From: Myxococcales bacterium
GTDB taxonomy: Bacteria; Myxococcota_C; UBA6777
Length of the DNA stretch: 13,023 nucleotides
Assembly (NCBI GenBank): GCA_027005175.1
Contig: JALTMC010000557.1
Coordinates: 1,231-14,253 of the forward strand
Reading direction: 5' to 3'
In this document: positions 6,398 to 13,023 of the stretch, in pieces
Position numbering within the stretch: the first letter of the stretch is position 1
How the letters are laid out: each line of letters begins with the position of its first letter
Program-made: the position numbers and the translations under genes
Notes under the pieces: generated by a model
Database searches by the model: none
Told to the model about the DNA's origin: nothing
What the model saw: only the letters and a program-made list of their open reading frames with translations

Positions 6398-6506
6398 GGA
6401 AAATAGTTGCTCAGAAGGAGTCGTTGGGGAGAGTAGTCACGCTAACCTATATGATAGTGACGAGTACAAGGGAAAATAGTTGCTCAGAAGGAGTCGTTGG
6501 GGAGAG
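6398..6506. repeat. 36-bp perfect direct repeat, 73-bp period
   Basis: Identical copies at 6398-6433 and 6471-6506 (beginning GGAAAATAGTTGCTCAGAAG) are separated by 37 bases. The sequence just before each copy is also similar (a GAC-GAG-AC pattern), suggesting a duplication of about 73 bases whose remainder has diverged. It lies about 30 bases beyond the stop of the BI-1 family gene. Confidence 0.92.
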
Positions 6507-6537
6507 GGGGTGCTATGCTTGAGCGATACCCGGCTGT

Positions 6538-7335
6538 TTAGTCTCTGCCAAAGATAAGGGCGATTCGGATGACAAGTTTGACAGCTTCGAGGTAGATCCA
6601 GGTGAGGGTGATCAAGATGGCGAAACCACAATACCACTCCATGTATTTGGGGGTACCTTCTTTGACATTGTCTTCCACTTCTTTGAAGTCAATGATCAAC
6701 CAGAAGGAGGCGAGCAGCAGGATCAGCCCATTGATCGCGAGTCCGATCATTGCGCCACTTCCGGCAGAGGCACTTGAGAATGGGCTCAACAGAGGGAGAG
6801 GGTTCTGAGAGAAGAAGGAGAAGAGGAATGTCACCATATAGGTAACAAAGACACCCAAGGTTAAGGTTTGTACAACAGAAACAAAGATACGAGTTGGGCG
6901 TAGGATCTTCATGCGATAGAGGAATAGCATACTACCAACAGCGCTGAGTGTGATGATCATAGCCTGCAAGCCTACACCGCCTGCGACAGCGAGGTTCGAC
7001 CGGGCAAGGAATATATCAGCCATGGAAGTAAAGGCGCCCAGGAAGAACCCTTCGACGACTGCGTAAATCGGGGCGAGGCGAGGGGCTGCTTGGGGTTTGC
7101 CGGCCAGGTAGAATGTGAAACCAAGGCCGATGACTAGAGATGCCAGAAAGCTAGGCATGATAACAGAGGGGTTTGTTGCAGAGAGGCTGTAACCCACAGC
7201 CCCTGCTACCATGGCAATTAACACGAGAATGGTTGTTTTTTGAACCACCCCGTCCATCGTAGTAACTTGACCCAGAGACCCTTGAGAGGTCCAACGTTCT
7301 TCATTGGTCAGAGCAGGATTTGATGTGTTCCACAT
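6538..7335 (-). CDS. Bax inhibitor-1/YccA-family membrane protein
   Basis: This 265-residue integral membrane protein has seven predicted helices (about 33-52, 58-78, 87-107, 115-140, 150-174, 195-217, 233-252). It resembles the bacterial BI-1/YccA branch that starts with a short cytoplasmic segment of the type NPAL...MTxDGVVQKT (PF12811-like). The late block DFKEVEDNVKEGTPKYMEWYCGF, with paired acidic residues and an aromatic helix, is characteristic. Bacterial members include a pH-sensitive calcium-leak channel and the FtsH-interacting YccA; which role applies here cannot be told. The ATG at 7335 has AGGAG 7 bases upstream, a strong start. The frame remains open upstream to 7617 through the duplicated block and over the end of gsk, but that part lacks family content. 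gsk lies 229 bases upstream on the same strand. Confidence 0.93.
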   Translation of the reverse strand: MWNTSNPALTNEERWTSQGSLGQVTTMDGVVQKTTILVLIAMVAGAVGYSLSATNPSVIMPSFLASLVIGLGFTFYLAGKPQAAPRLAPIYAVVEGFFLGAFTSMADIFLARSNLAVAGGVGLQAMIITLSAVGSMLFLYRMKILRPTRIFVSVVQTLTLGVFVTYMVTFLFSFFSQNPLPLLSPFSSASAGSGAMIGLAINGLILLLASFWLIIDFKEVEDNVKEGTPKYMEWYCGFAILITLTWIYLEAVKLVIRIALIFGRD

Positions 7336-7473
7336 GATCTTTCTCCTATGGTTGCTTCTTCCACTCACCATTCGCATTCCCCTCTTTCCGATCTGCGATG
7401 TTACAGATTTTGGAAGGGGATCGGCGCGACTTTTGATGAATGCACCCGCTAATGTGGGTTGAGAGACAAATAA

Positions 7474-7494
7474 TGTCAAATGGAAAAATGTCAA
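7474..7494 (-). promoter_or_regulatory. Tandem consensus -35-like hexamers upstream of the BI-1 gene
   Basis: On the minus strand TTGACA, an exact -35 consensus, occurs twice 15 bases apart (complements of 7489-7494 and 7474-7479), within a short direct repeat (7472-7482 and 7487-7497). The -10 partners at 17-18 bases are weak (CACATT or ACATTA for the nearer one). They could drive the BI-1 gene from ~140 bases upstream, but may only be repeat debris. Confidence 0.25.
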
Positions 7495-7576
7495 ATGAAT
7501 GGCTTGTTGTGCAACAGAGACATTAAAAGTCCCAAAATGAATGGCTTGTTGTGCAGCAGAGACATTAAAAGTCCCA
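7493..7576. repeat. 42-bp tandem duplication spanning the end of gsk
   Basis: Copies at 7493-7534 and 7535-7576 differ at one base (7514/7556). The right copy contains the last three sense codons (Trp-Asp-Phe) and the TAA stop of gsk (7565-7567). The left copy repeats them 42 bases downstream with its own TAA (7523-7525) in the same frame. Confidence 0.93.
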
Positions 7577-8878
7577 GTATGCTTCTTCGAGAGAGTCTTC
7601 TTTTTCGGGGAGTCCATAGACGAGGCGAGGTGAGTTTTGACTCAGCACTTCGTAGCTCACACGGTTGGCGTATTTGGCGATCTGCGAGATGGAGGAGTAG
7701 GTTAGGTGAGGGATCCTGTGTTTGGGAGATTGTGGAACGACGGCCCGGTGGTAGTGGTTGGCTGCGATGTCATGCAAGACTGCACTCAACGCCGCATCCC
7801 CTGCGCCATTGGTGGTGAATATCTTATCGGGACCGCCCTGGTAGGGGTTGATATGGCAGAAAATATGAACGGGCTCATCACAGTCTCGACGAAGCATTCC
7901 TCGACTATATTCGTACTTGTTGTACTCTGGAATCGACTTGGAATAGAGTTCGTGTGAGGTCTTGCGCAGGGCTTCTTTGTCGGAGTAAGCACCCAGATAA
8001 AGGCCTTTTGAGCCATAGGTTAAAAGGACCAAATCACACCATTCAAGTGTCTTCTTTAATGCCAAGAAGGGGTCTGTTTCTCCTGTTAGGGCTTCGGCTT
8101 CACTCTCATTCATCGCGACAACATTGACGTGGCGGTTAATGAAAAGTTTCCAAAATTCGGGGTCCTGTTCGATTAAGAAGCTCGTGCCCAAGTTGAGAGC
8201 GATCGGCACATCGTGGGCTTGAGCCAGAGAAGCCGCGTGCATGGTGGCATCAAAGATCGGAGAATCTGGATTCCGCAACAAGAAGGCTGTCAACAACAAG
8301 GTTGAAGCATTGCATATGACTTTTTCCGGTACGTATTTGCGGGTTAACTCATTCATACAACCTGGGCTGATGACAAAGCTGCGTTCGCCTTCAGGGAAGA
8401 CAAAGCAGATGGCACGTCCCATCGGGGCATCACAGGGCATTAGGTTGGACAAGTTCACAAGGGACGAGGTCTTGCATAGATAGGTGTAAGCCGAGTCTCC
8501 AACTGTGATGCTTTTGTGGATCGCACCGAGCAACACAGCTTGGTTGTGGGAAAGGATCGTATAGTTGTGGAGAGTATTGCCTACGGCACCCCCTGCAAAC
8601 TCTCCTCGGATCATCTTGCGCTTTTTCAATTCCAGGTAAAGTGTCATGGCTCTCTCATCGTCTAAAACGATGGACTCGCCTTTTTTTACCCCATAACGGG
8701 CAAGAAGTGACTCCTCAGCATCGACCTCAATGTCAACCAAGGGCTGGTCCAATCCCACCAAGTAAAACAAGCCTTGTATGGAAGGACTGTTCATGGTCAA
8801 TGAAGATGGACCCATGCGCTTTTTGGGCGTATCTACGGGGAAATAGTGCTTATGCTTTCGCTTTCCTGGAAACTTCAT
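7565..8878 (-). CDS. gsk: Inosine-guanosine kinase
   Basis: Gsk phosphorylates inosine and guanosine with ATP to IMP and GMP in purine salvage; it is a cytoplasmic member of the PfkB/ribokinase family. The 437-residue protein closely resembles E. coli Gsk, as I recall that sequence, from the first residues (MKFPGKRK-KHYFPV) to the last (GLPE-EDSLEEAYWD). Key blocks: the substrate-side glycine motif FAGGAVGNTLHNY; AMNESEAEALTGE; and the family signature TNGAGDAALSA, in which Asp361 is the likely catalytic base and GAGD forms the anion hole. Length is close to the usual 434. The ATG at 8878 is chosen because the conserved N-terminus begins exactly there; an AAGGG sits 7 bases upstream. A candidate promoter lies 44-73 bases before it, so the gene is probably transcribed on its own or with the BI-1 gene. 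Confidence 0.97.
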   Translation of the reverse strand: MKFPGKRKHKHYFPVDTPKKRMGPSSLTMNSPSIQGLFYLVGLDQPLVDIEVDAEESLLARYGVKKGESIVLDDERAMTLYLELKKRKMIRGEFAGGAVGNTLHNYTILSHNQAVLLGAIHKSITVGDSAYTYLCKTSSLVNLSNLMPCDAPMGRAICFVFPEGERSFVISPGCMNELTRKYVPEKVICNASTLLLTAFLLRNPDSPIFDATMHAASLAQAHDVPIALNLGTSFLIEQDPEFWKLFINRHVNVVAMNESEAEALTGETDPFLALKKTLEWCDLVLLTYGSKGLYLGAYSDKEALRKTSHELYSKSIPEYNKYEYSRGMLRRDCDEPVHIFCHINPYQGGPDKIFTTNGAGDAALSAVLHDIAANHYHRAVVPQSPKHRIPHLTYSSISQIAKYANRVSYEVLSQNSPRLVYGLPEKEDSLEEAYWDF

Positions 8879-8921
8879 TTCATCGCCCTTTGGTGAAAAC
8901 ACCGATCTGACAGAGAATGAA

Positions 8922-8951
8922 ATGATAATGGAATACGACGGTAGAGCACAA
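8922..8951 (-). promoter_or_regulatory. Candidate sigma-70-type promoter for gsk
   Basis: On the minus strand TTGTGC (complement of 8946-8951) and TATCAT (complement of 8922-8927) are separated by 18 bases. The -10 matches consensus at 5 of 6 positions, the -35 at 3 of 6. The -10 ends 43 bases before the start codon, a reasonable leader length. It lies in the 157-base gap between gsk and the 1156-residue protein gene. Confidence 0.4.
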
Positions 8952-9035
8952 TACGTGAGGGCGTACTGGAGGGCTAAGGACTTGCTCTCATAAACGAAGT
9001 TTCGATACCAGCATTCCGATCGAAAGCTGTTTCTC

Positions 9036-12000
9036 TCACCGATTGGGACGGAAGCTAAGAGGGTAATGGATGACGACTTGGCCACCGCCTTTGGGTTTCG
9101 GAAAGTGCATGAGATAAAAGCGTGTACGTATGCAGCTTTCGACACGGATGTTGTTTATCGTTGTGTGTGTGATCTTGACCTTGCTTACCCGTCCAGAAGG
9201 AGCTATCGTAAATCGGACCGTGAGCTTCCCTCGAAGTTTTGGGTGTTTCTGGAGTTGTTTCTCATAGCAATATTTGAACGCCCGTCTCTTGCGTCGAATG
9301 ACTCTCCAAATGGCTCCTTTGTCCAGAAATCCCTTCCGTGGCTTTACTCGCTTGGTATGGCGTGTTGCTTTCTTTCGAGGGGTTGTCTCTTGCAAGAAGG
9401 TGTCTTTGGCAACATGAATGCGTGAGCCCACAGAGATCTCTCCGTTCATCCCCGCAAAACGGAGCGTTGCTGAGGCGGCTGCGCTGCCTTCTCGAATGGC
9501 TTTACCCCAAACACGAACAAGCATACTTTGACGAGATTCCAGCGCGTCGATGGCTGCAAAGGTCAGGGTCTGGGTTCTGCTATTCCATCGGTAGGGGGTT
9601 TTCTTTGGCTGAACCATCGCCAACTGAAACTTGAGATGGGAGGAAAGCCTGAACCGGATCTTTAGCTTTTTTGCAGGAAGCTGGCCTACATTCTTAAGAG
9701 TGAGACGAAAGACGGCTTGCTTTCCAATCCCGATGGTGTTGGTGTCGTTTGTCATCTGGACTTGTAGCGATGGAAAAGGCTTTGCCTGTTCCAATGTGCC
9801 TGAGTGCTTTACTCTCAAGCGAATGTTGCGAATCTCCAACCGACCTCTGTAGGGAACCTGCAAGGTGATACGTCCACGAGTGCGGTTTGCTCGGAGCGTA
9901 TAGTGCTTTAAGCCAAACCAGTACGATATTCGTCGTCCTCTGATCTTGATCTTGATCGGAACCCAGGTGTTTTTTTGAAACCTCTTGGAGCCAAATCGAA
10001 TCGAAGCCTGAGAGGTATAACGATGTCTGCGATATTTACGATATTTACGATAGCGGAGGCGTCTGCGATATTTACGATATTTACGATATTTACGATATTT
10101 ACGGTAGCGGAGGTGTCTGCGATAGCGATGTCGAGAGGAATATCGGGTATGAGGAGTGCTTTGTCGGCCAAAGTGTTTGCGATGAAGTCCCAAGGTAAAC
10201 CCTTGGGTGGGGTTGCGTGCTTCAAAAGACAGTGTGTAAGTGGATAAGTCGGGTGCGCCAAAGAGCAAGTCGGCCCCTCTCTCTTTGTTTGGGATGACTT
10301 GTAACACACCTTTTGTGAGGGACCAGTCTCCTCGAAACTTCCATATGCTGAGGTCTGCGGCCTGACTGCGATACTGTGCCATGAGTCGCTTTTGTGTGGC
10401 TTCTGTGCGTTGTTTGGTCAGTTGCTTGAACTCGCTGACCTGTTTTTTTGCGATAAGTACAATGGCGCGGAACACTCCTCGACGGGCCAGTCGGTTCCAG
10501 TGTCGTATGGCAAGTGAGTACTGCCCTTTGGCTTTCCATTGGGTGGAGAGTCTCTTCAGCCTTGTATAGGTTGAGATATTGTGCATGTATGACATGAGTC
10601 GGAACTGGAAAAAGAGTTGTTGAGCGGCTGCACCCAATGCTCCTGCAACCAGGCCCATTTCTAAGCCCAGGCCCGTTGTCAAGGACCACAAACTATCGGT
10701 GGAGGCTGTTTTCATCGAGAAAACACCAACACGCATATGGCGCACAAAGACCTGGCTGCGCGGTAAGTTATACAGGGAGAGACCACGTAAGGGCCAAAAC
10801 ATCCGTGTTATCGTCCTTCCTGCAAACGGTGTAATGGCGAGGAATGTATTGTAAAACATGGTGACAGCACGCCTGGAGTCCACATAGAGCCACGCACCGC
10901 TATCTTTAGCCTGGGCTTCTAGTTTGTTGCGAAGTGCTGCGAGTGCTTTGTCTTTGTCGAGTTTGGCGTCGATGAAACTACGTAGTGTTTGTGGTGTGAG
11001 AGCGAAATACAAGCGAGCACCAACGAAGGCAAAACAGAACCGCCTTCGCGAGCTGAGGAACAAATAGCCTAAACTGCGAAACTGTCGTGGTATTTGTCGA
11101 ATCATTCGACGTGCGCTGTAGGGGGCTGTCACATAGTGCCATTGGATGCCGCGATAGGTTTGAGGAATGAGTTTGAGGGTGAGCAAGTGAGTGAGCTGGG
11201 TGAGTGCTTGCTGGATAAGCTTGGGGTTCTTGAGTTGCCACACATGTGTATATTGGGGAAACAAGCCTCCGCCTGGAAAGGCGTACAAAAAGCCCACTGA
11301 ATTTTCGCCAAATGCTGCAATCAATTGACGCACCGTTGTGCGCAAGATACCACGCTCAAAGCGGTCCTTTTGCACAAGAAACCGACGGTATCCGCGAGGG
11401 GAAACTTGCTTGAAGGTGGCCATCACATCATCCCAGATCTTGGTCCAGGGGATCCGAGTCAGAAGCGTCATTGTTGTATGTTGGGGCATATGTTGGAGCA
11501 GCTTTGCATTGGCTGCAGGTAGGGCCAATAGCCGATTGATGTTGCGAAGTGTATCGCTTTTCTGAAAGGACAAATGCAGGCGAGAGGTGAATCGTTTCTG
11601 CTGAATCCCCAGAGATAGAGCGATGCTTTTCCAGTCCGTTAATCCCAGGAGTTTCATTATCAGGCTGCGCTTGCGACCCATGTTGGCGGCCAGGTCTTGT
11701 AATAGCTTATCCACCGCAACATAGAGGTTGACGCCTGTTGCGATCGCCGATTTGCTTTGGAAAGCCTGGTACGCAAGAGCTTTCCATATGCTCTTCCCTT
11801 GCCCTTGTGTGCGATCGATCATGTGCTGCATCAGAGATGCTGTGGTGGCGAAGAGGTATCGCGAACCCACTAAGGTGTAGTGGAGAGCATTTTCTAGCCC
11901 TTTGAGAGTTTTTACCTGAACACCTTTGTGTGTGTAAGTGTTCTTGGCTAAGGGCAGCTGGCTCACTACGTTTTGTACAAATTGTTGGGCCTTTTGAGGC

Positions 12001-12506
12001 TGTGCTACTGTCATCACTATACCCATACCCAGTGGGCTTGAGCCCCTGGGTATGTTCACGATCGCCAGAGCATGAGGGCCGCGGAAGAGATTCAGGGCCT
12101 CCAACATACCAAACCGAGTTAACTCCTTGAAGCTCTCTTGCACTCGCTGCCATCTACTTTTTTTGCGTTTGCGGCTACGGCGGCTGTATCGATTGTATGT
12201 GTAGGGACGCAGCAACCGGCGTGTCATGTGTTGGATGACGGGCTGCATCTCCTTCTCTTGCAACAACCGAAACAATGGAGTTGTTTTGAAGGCTTTGTGC
12301 AGTGCTTGTATGCTCGAAACAGAGAGGACGATACGGGAGTTGGAGGGGAACAACGCTTGTGGGGGGAGCACAGTCTTTTCTGCGGGTTCTTTGGGGGTGG
12401 GGGCTGCTTGGGTCGTACTCCAGAGCAGAAGGAGGGAGCACACAATCATAAACAATAGACGGAGCGTCTGGAACGGTACCTGGATGAGGTCTCTTTGGTT
12501 TCTCAT
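9036..12506 (-). CDS. Large exported multidomain protein with AgmX/PglI-type C-terminal domain
   Basis: This 1156-residue protein has no assigned function. Visible parts in order: a signal peptide (1-35, cleavage near TQA-A); a long region (about 50-620) opening LFPSNSRIVLSVSSIQALHKAF that resembles DUF3352-type secreted proteins; a hydrophobic Gly/Ala segment (about 600-635); a basic helical stretch to ~715; a jelly-roll domain like DUF1080/LamG (about 720-900: WKFRGDW, GVLQV, RGRITLQVPYRGRLEIRNIRLR), broken by a Tyr/Arg/Lys insert (about 786-832); a DUF11/CARDB-like Ig-type domain (about 905-1040: TNDTNTIGIGKQAVFRLTLKNVG); and a TonB-like AgmX/PglI C-terminal domain (1060-1156) with its two conserved Cys (1080, 1125) and the FPKPKGGGQVVIHYPL end. 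An AAGGAT lies 6 bases before the ATG. It probably works in the periplasm or at the outer membrane. Domain names are from pattern memory, the last one being the surest. Confidence 0.85.
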   Translation of the reverse strand: MRNQRDLIQVPFQTLRLLFMIVCSLLLLWSTTQAAPTPKEPAEKTVLPPQALFPSNSRIVLSVSSIQALHKAFKTTPLFRLLQEKEMQPVIQHMTRRLLRPYTYNRYSRRSRKRKKSRWQRVQESFKELTRFGMLEALNLFRGPHALAIVNIPRGSSPLGMGIVMTVAQPQKAQQFVQNVVSQLPLAKNTYTHKGVQVKTLKGLENALHYTLVGSRYLFATTASLMQHMIDRTQGQGKSIWKALAYQAFQSKSAIATGVNLYVAVDKLLQDLAANMGRKRSLIMKLLGLTDWKSIALSLGIQQKRFTSRLHLSFQKSDTLRNINRLLALPAANAKLLQHMPQHTTMTLLTRIPWTKIWDDVMATFKQVSPRGYRRFLVQKDRFERGILRTTVRQLIAAFGENSVGFLYAFPGGGLFPQYTHVWQLKNPKLIQQALTQLTHLLTLKLIPQTYRGIQWHYVTAPYSARRMIRQIPRQFRSLGYLFLSSRRRFCFAFVGARLYFALTPQTLRSFIDAKLDKDKALAALRNKLEAQAKDSGAWLYVDSRRAVTMFYNTFLAITPFAGRTITRMFWPLRGLSLYNLPRSQVFVRHMRVGVFSMKTASTDSLWSLTTGLGLEMGLVAGALGAAAQQLFFQFRLMSYMHNISTYTRLKRLSTQWKAKGQYSLAIRHWNRLARRGVFRAIVLIAKKQVSEFKQLTKQRTEATQKRLMAQYRSQAADLSIWKFRGDWSLTKGVLQVIPNKERGADLLFGAPDLSTYTLSFEARNPTQGFTLGLHRKHFGRQSTPHTRYSSRHRYRRHLRYRKYRKYRKYRKYRRRLRYRKYRKYRRHRYTSQASIRFGSKRFQKNTWVPIKIKIRGRRISYWFGLKHYTLRANRTRGRITLQVPYRGRLEIRNIRLRVKHSGTLEQAKPFPSLQVQMTNDTNTIGIGKQAVFRLTLKNVGQLPAKKLKIRFRLSSHLKFQLAMVQPKKTPYRWNSRTQTLTFAAIDALESRQSMLVRVWGKAIREGSAAASATLRFAGMNGEISVGSRIHVAKDTFLQETTPRKKATRHTKRVKPRKGFLDKGAIWRVIRRKRRAFKYCYEKQLQKHPKLRGKLTVRFTIAPSGRVSKVKITHTTINNIRVESCIRTRFYLMHFPKPKGGGQVVIHYPLSFRPNR
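10025..10124 (-). repeat. 9-bp codon-level tandem repeats (YRK) in a higher-order repeat
   Basis: The 9-base unit TTTACGATA (plus strand), read on the minus strand as Tyr-Arg-Lys, recurs in two arrays (about 10031-10053 and 10066-10105). A spacer beginning TAGCGGAGGYGTCTGCGATA at 10051 and 10105 shows a 54-bp (18-codon) higher-order period. All units stay in frame and lie inside the jelly-roll domain of the 1156-residue protein. Confidence 0.9.
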
Positions 12507-12614
12507 GGAAATCCTTTCATGACTTGAAGGAGAGATTTGCTTTGAGCTTGGATAGAATGGATGAAACGCAAGGCATGGTATGGTAGAAAAGAGAAGAATT
12601 CAAGGAGTTGTATC

Positions 12615-12941
12615 GTGAGTATGGATGAGAGTTCTATAAAATCAACAAAGGTCTGGCACTTCGGGTTTTTTGCCGGTGTGATCGGTCTCAACTTGCTTCT
12701 CTTTTTTCGCACGCTTGCCATGAAGTCGGGTGGTTGGTTTCGGGCGATTTGGACTCTCGTTGTGATTGCAACAGGTGCGTTGATGCTGGTCTGTCTTTAT
12801 CATATTCGCAAACAGCGTCCTGTGTCTCAAAGGAGGGTTCAGAGCGAGCAGCCGACCCTTCCTCCACCTCCACCTTCCAAATATGCCCAGCGACGTAGCA
12901 CGACGCCGCGCAGAGCAAAGCGCAAGAAAAAGAAAAAATAG
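12615..12941 (+). CDS. Small two-helix membrane protein with basic, proline-rich tail
   Basis: This ~108-residue protein is of unknown function. After a short polar start come two hydrophobic helices (about 14-33 and 43-64: WHFGFFAGVIGLNLLLFF, then IWTLVVIATGALMLVCLYHI). A cytoplasmic-type tail follows, with a run of six prolines and a Lys/Arg-rich end (RRAKRKKKKK). I place the start at the GTG at 12615 because an AGGAG (12603-12607) lies 7 bases upstream; an ATG at 12621 would have a longer spacing, and the ATG at 12561 lacks a ribosome site. The gene is divergent from the 1156-residue protein gene across about 108 bases that must hold both promoters, though none is clear. The positive tail predicts that both ends are cytoplasmic. 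Family not recognised. Confidence 0.65.
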   Translation: MSMDESSIKSTKVWHFGFFAGVIGLNLLLFFRTLAMKSGGWFRAIWTLVVIATGALMLVCLYHIRKQRPVSQRRVQSEQPTLPPPPPSKYAQRRSTTPRRAKRKKKKK

Positions 12942-12958
12942 GTACCTACAAGGAAGAC

Positions 12959-12991
12959 CTGATACGTCGACCTCAAAATCTGATACGTCGA
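12959..12991. repeat. 12-bp direct repeat with 21-bp period
   Basis: CTGATACGTCGA occurs at 12959-12970 and 12980-12991, 21 bases apart, in the gap after the small membrane protein gene. On the minus strand a frame entering from beyond the right edge would stop at 12973-12975, between the two copies. Confidence 0.75.
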
Positions 12992-13023
12992 TTGGCTTGT
13001 CGATTGCGATTAATCCATCGGAG

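Larger units (their letters stand above)
6168..6537. other. Non-coding interval between the HTH gene and the BI-1 gene
   Basis: About 370 bases between the start of the HTH gene and the stop of the BI-1 family gene, both on the minus strand. The left part holds a candidate promoter and hairpin for the HTH gene. The right part holds the 36-bp direct repeat. An 11-base string, TTCATAAAAAC, occurs at 6163-6173 (over the HTH start codon) and again at 6225-6235. No credible gene is seen on either strand. Confidence 0.6.

Noticed and set aside
2975-7576. CRISPR array or mobile-element footprint as the source of the repeats
   Set aside because: Each repeat has only two copies, unit sequences differ between sites, spacers are absent or irregular, and there are no cas, transposase or terminal inverted repeats.
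7336-7617. N-terminal extension of the BI-1 family protein
   Set aside because: The frame is open, but it reads the duplicated block and the end of gsk out of frame; the strong AGGAG and the family's N-terminus point to the ATG at 7335.
8879-9145. N-terminal extension of Gsk into the end of the 1156-residue gene
   Set aside because: The conserved Gsk sequence begins exactly at the ATG at 8878, and the upstream segment includes a candidate promoter.
12973-13023. C-terminal end of a minus-strand gene entering from the right edge (ending ANRRIRF, stop at 12973-12975)
   Set aside because: Only 16 codons are visible and another minus-strand frame is also open; too little to call, though the nearby repeat fits the gene-end duplication pattern.

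Overview
The window reads as ordinary chromosomal DNA from a Gram-negative bacterium with roughly 50% GC, most likely a Myxococcota or related former-Deltaproteobacteria lineage. That is an inference. The strongest pointer is the very large secreted protein whose last ~97 residues match the AgmX/PglI-type (TonB-like) C-terminal domain common in that group. The outer-membrane-type content (LspA, an OmpH/Skp-like chaperone, many exported proteins of unknown function) agrees with it. I see no rRNA, tRNA, CRISPR array, transposase or phage gene.

Layout. 1-385 holds the 3' part of a serine-rich protein ending in one membrane helix. 541-2352 (+) holds a membrane-anchored alpha/beta hydrolase and lspA (signal peptidase II), separated by a leader rich in inverted repeats. 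slyD (2399-2887, -) is convergent with lspA. 2888-3391 has no convincing gene but carries a 56-bp tandem duplication. 3392-6167 (-) carries, in transcription order, a small XRE-type HTH protein, a single-pass membrane protein, an OmpH/Skp-like periplasmic chaperone with a polybasic tail, and an exported multi-pass membrane protein. 6168-6537 is non-coding with a hairpin/promoter-like segment and a 36-bp perfect direct repeat. 6538-8878 (-) carries gsk (inosine-guanosine kinase) followed by a BI-1/YccA-like seven-helix protein. 9036-12506 (-) is the 1156-residue multidomain exported protein. A small two-helix membrane protein (12615-12941, +) is divergent from it.

How the genes relate. Several products serve the cell envelope: lipoprotein signal-peptide removal (LspA), periplasmic chaperoning (OmpH/Skp-like), membrane-protein homeostasis (BI-1/YccA) and exported proteins of unknown role. 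gsk (purine salvage) and slyD (prolyl isomerase/metallochaperone) are housekeeping genes. The HTH gene and the single-pass protein just downstream may form a regulator/membrane partner pair.

The most striking feature is not a gene. Most gaps and gene ends carry a short tandem or near-tandem duplication (periods 20, 21, 40, 42, 52, 56 and 73 bp). At gsk, the OmpH-like gene and the single-pass membrane gene the duplicated unit overlaps the 3' end of the reading frame, so the gene's tail, in two cases including its stop codon, is repeated immediately downstream. In-frame relatives of the same process appear inside proteins: LspA tail, the YRK-rich insert, the polybasic tail and the LEPRPEI repeat.
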